Shown: positions 62,586 to 64,000 of the stretch, one piece after another
How positions within the stretch are numbered: the first letter of the stretch is position 1
How the letters are laid out: each line of letters opens with the position of its first letter
Source of the DNA: Alphaproteobacteria bacterium
GTDB taxonomy: Bacteria > Pseudomonadota > Alphaproteobacteria > Caulobacterales > Caulobacteraceae
NCBI GenBank assembly: GCA_018820275.1
Contig: JAHJOO010000008.1
Location: forward strand, 1 to 64,000
DNA: 64,000 nucleotides
Reading direction: 5' to 3'
Translations under genes and position numbers: made by a program
Notes under the pieces: generated by a model
Seen by the model: the letters and a program-made list of their open reading frames with translations, nothing else
What the model was told of the DNA's origin: nothing
The model's database searches: none

Positions 62586-62852
62586 GTGCCCGCACCCCAC
62601 GCCCGTCCCACCCGGTCTCCCGCAAACGCCCGCGCCGCGGCTTTCGGTGCAGGCGCGGGCGGTGCCGTCTCGGTCGGAGCCTCGGCGTTCGGAGCCCTGG
62701 CGATCGGTGCCGCGGCGGTCGGCGCCCTCGCCATCGGGGCCCTCGCCATCGGTCGCCTGTCGATCCGGCGCGGACGGGTGCGGCGGCTGCGGATCGACGA
62801 TCTCAGCGTGGGCGTGCTCAGGGTGGAGCGGATCGTCGACGCCGACGACTGA
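62586..62852 (+). CDS. Pentad-repeat small protein
   Basis: An 88-residue ORF with GTG start. From about residue 25, a five-residue period is visible: hydrophobic residues recur in [45 protein letters not shown]. The pattern recalls pentapeptide-repeat beta-helices, though without the usual Asp/Asn. I recall similar short proteins in alphaproteobacteria but no function. The nearest divergent gene is trxA. Confidence 0.6.
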   Translation: MPAPHARPTRSPANARAAAFGAGAGGAVSVGASAFGALAIGAAAVGALAIGALAIGRLSIRRGRVRRLRIDDLSVGVLRVERIVDADD

Positions 62853-62861
62853 CCCGGGCGG

Positions 62862-64000
62862 TCAGCCCCCCGCCAGCAAGGCCTCCGGCACCGGCATCAG
62901 CCGCGGCCCGTCGGTCCAGACCAGCGCCGCCTCGACCCGCCGCCCCGGCCAGACCGTCCTCAGCGCCGCCACATACAGCGCCATCTGCGTCAGATAGGCC
63001 GGATCGGCGTCCTCGATGCGGTCCGGGGCCGGGCGATTGGTCTTGAAGTCGATCACCAGAACCCGGTCCGGCGTGATCGCCAGCCGGTCGATGCGGCCCG
63101 ACACCGTCAGCCCGCCGACCTTGCCCGCCACGGCGACCTCGGCGCGCGAGCCCGGCCCGAACACCTCGGCGAAGACCGCGTCGTCCAGCACCCCCAGCGC
63201 GGCACCGACCATCTCGTCGATGCGCGCCTCATCCAGATCGGGTTCGCGCGCCAGCAGGCGCCGCGCCACCGCCTCGCGCCGCGCGGGCTCGACGTCGGGC
63301 AGCCGCTCCAGCAGCCGGTGGATCAGGTCGCCGCGCCGGAACCGGCCCAGCGGCGCCCCGGGCCCGGCCGCCGTGGCCAGCGGCGACGGCGCGGGCACGC
63401 GGATCGACCCCTCCAGCCGCGACGGCGACGATGGCCGCGCCAGCACGTCCGCCGGCGGCACCCGGCGCGCCCACGCCGGCACGACCGGCGGTGTCGCCTC
63501 CACCACCGCCGCCGGGCCGATCGCCGTCACGGGATCGGGTCCGAAGCGGCGGATCGTCTTGCCCGTCGCCCCCGTCAGATCGCGCACGTCCGCCAGCCGG
63601 CCGAAGGTCTCCTCGATGACGTCGCGCCAGCTGCCCTCGGGCGCGCCCTTCTTCGTCGCGGCGTGGCGGCCCATGACGATCACCCGGTCCCGCGCCCGCG
63701 TCAGCGCCACGTACAGCAGCCGCAGGCCCTCGGCCTTGCCCCGCTCGTCGCGCTCCGTCCGCGCGGCCGAGGCCACGTCGCAATCCTCGCCCTTGGACGA
63801 CGCGCACAGCACCCGCCCCTCGGTCCCGTCCGGCAGGGTCAGCGGCAGCAGCGCCACGCCCTTGCCGCCAGCGGGCGCGCCCGTGGTGTCGGGCAGGATC
63901 ACCACCGGCGCCTCCAGCCCCTTGGCCCCGTGCACCGTCATGACGCGCACCTGGCCGCGCGGCCCCTCCAGCTCGCGCTTCACCTGCACCTCGGCGGTCT
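62862..64000 (-). CDS. addA: Double-strand break repair helicase-nuclease AddA, C-terminal part
   Basis: Only the last 380 or so residues are in the window; the gene continues beyond it. [21 protein letters not shown] is UvrD-type motif [16 protein letters not shown] is motif VI, and the nuclease domain shows [22 protein letters not shown] and VIDFKTNRP, which carry the metal-binding Asp and Lys. AddAB resects DNA ends for RecA. The 89-aa stretch before the stop is normal for the family end. Confidence 0.92.
   Translation of the reverse strand, partial: TAEVQVKRELEGPRGQVRVMTVHGAKGLEAPVVILPDTTGAPAGGKGVALLPLTLPDGTEGRVLCASSKGEDCDVASAARTERDERGKAEGLRLLYVALTRARDRVIVMGRHAATKKGAPEGSWRDVIEETFGRLADVRDLTGATGKTIRRFGPDPVTAIGPAAVVEATPPVVPAWARRVPPADVLARPSSPSRLEGSIRVPAPSPLATAAGPGAPLGRFRRGDLIHRLLERLPDVEPARREAVARRLLAREPDLDEARIDEMVGAALGVLDDAVFAEVFGPGSRAEVAVAGKVGGLTVSGRIDRLAITPDRVLVIDFKTNRPAPDRIEDADPAYLTQMALYVAALRTVWPGRRVEAALVWTDGPRLMPVPEALLAGG

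Overview
The window is GC-rich (about 70%), almost fully coding DNA with a 1-2 kb gene rhythm. It looks like a chromosomal segment of an alphaproteobacterium of the Caulobacterales, most likely Brevundimonas or a close relative. The evidence is the order mutM / enoyl-CoA hydratase / rpsT / dnaA, the order trpF-trpB-trpA-accD-folC with trxA and addA beyond it, a PodJ-like polarity protein with the N-terminus PWSVKGIDPKAREIAKDLAR, an accD without zinc-ribbon cysteines, and GANTC (CcrM) and TTAA-N7-TTAA (CtrA-type) sites upstream of cell-cycle genes. No prophage, insertion sequence, CRISPR array, rRNA or tRNA was found. The genus is an inference; no database was searched.

Layout. 0-3.7 kb: end of ftsX, a DUF218 protein, plsC, two envelope proteins and a cold-shock gene. 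3.9-10.4 kb: DNA-repair genes pdeM and ligase-associated helicase, a DinG-like Fe-S helicase and a VOC protein. 10.5-15.4 kb: DUF2125 protein, a chorismate-mutase-like orphan, hisC, DUF3429, and a TIGR02186/TauE pair. 15.5-18.6 kb: podJ-like gene with a cell-cycle type intergenic region. 18.7-21.9 kb: stress flavoprotein, argF and argD, separated by a GxxExxY gene bracketed by inverted repeats. 22-27.5 kb: membrane proteins, a regulator, YdeI, folP. 27.7-29.9 kb: a tightly overlapping ArsR/SRPBCC/SRPBCC/DUF1579/VOC operon with a clear operator. 30-38.7 kb: small transporters, thiD, cytochrome c', YeiH, OPT transporter, a PAP2/GT39 pair, and a membrane LytTR regulator with candidate LytTR sites nearby.

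38.8-51 kb is the replication block: mutM, DUF1697, membrane protein, enoyl-CoA hydratase, cyclase, rpsT, dnaA, dnaN, recF, hydrolase, secreted protein, gyrB. 51-54.9 kb: recQ, an RsmC-like methyltransferase and rsuA. 55-62.1 kb: FAD oxidoreductase, then a Phd/VapC toxin-antitoxin pair whose toxin gene overlaps trpF, then trpF-trpB-(secreted orphan)-trpA-accD-folC. 62-64 kb: trxA, a pentad-repeat small protein and the 3' end of addA.

The strongest unusual signals are regulatory or structural. They are the CtrA/DnaA/CcrM-type sites before podJ, a 21-bp-period direct repeat matching the LytTR consensus, inverted heptad arrays around DnaA-box-like sites between dnaA and dnaN, three copies of ATGTGCACT over the start of the enoyl-CoA hydratase, the IR-bracketed GxxExxY gene inside the arg locus, and the toxin-antitoxin pair coupled to the trp operon. 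No wholly new multi-gene system is obvious.
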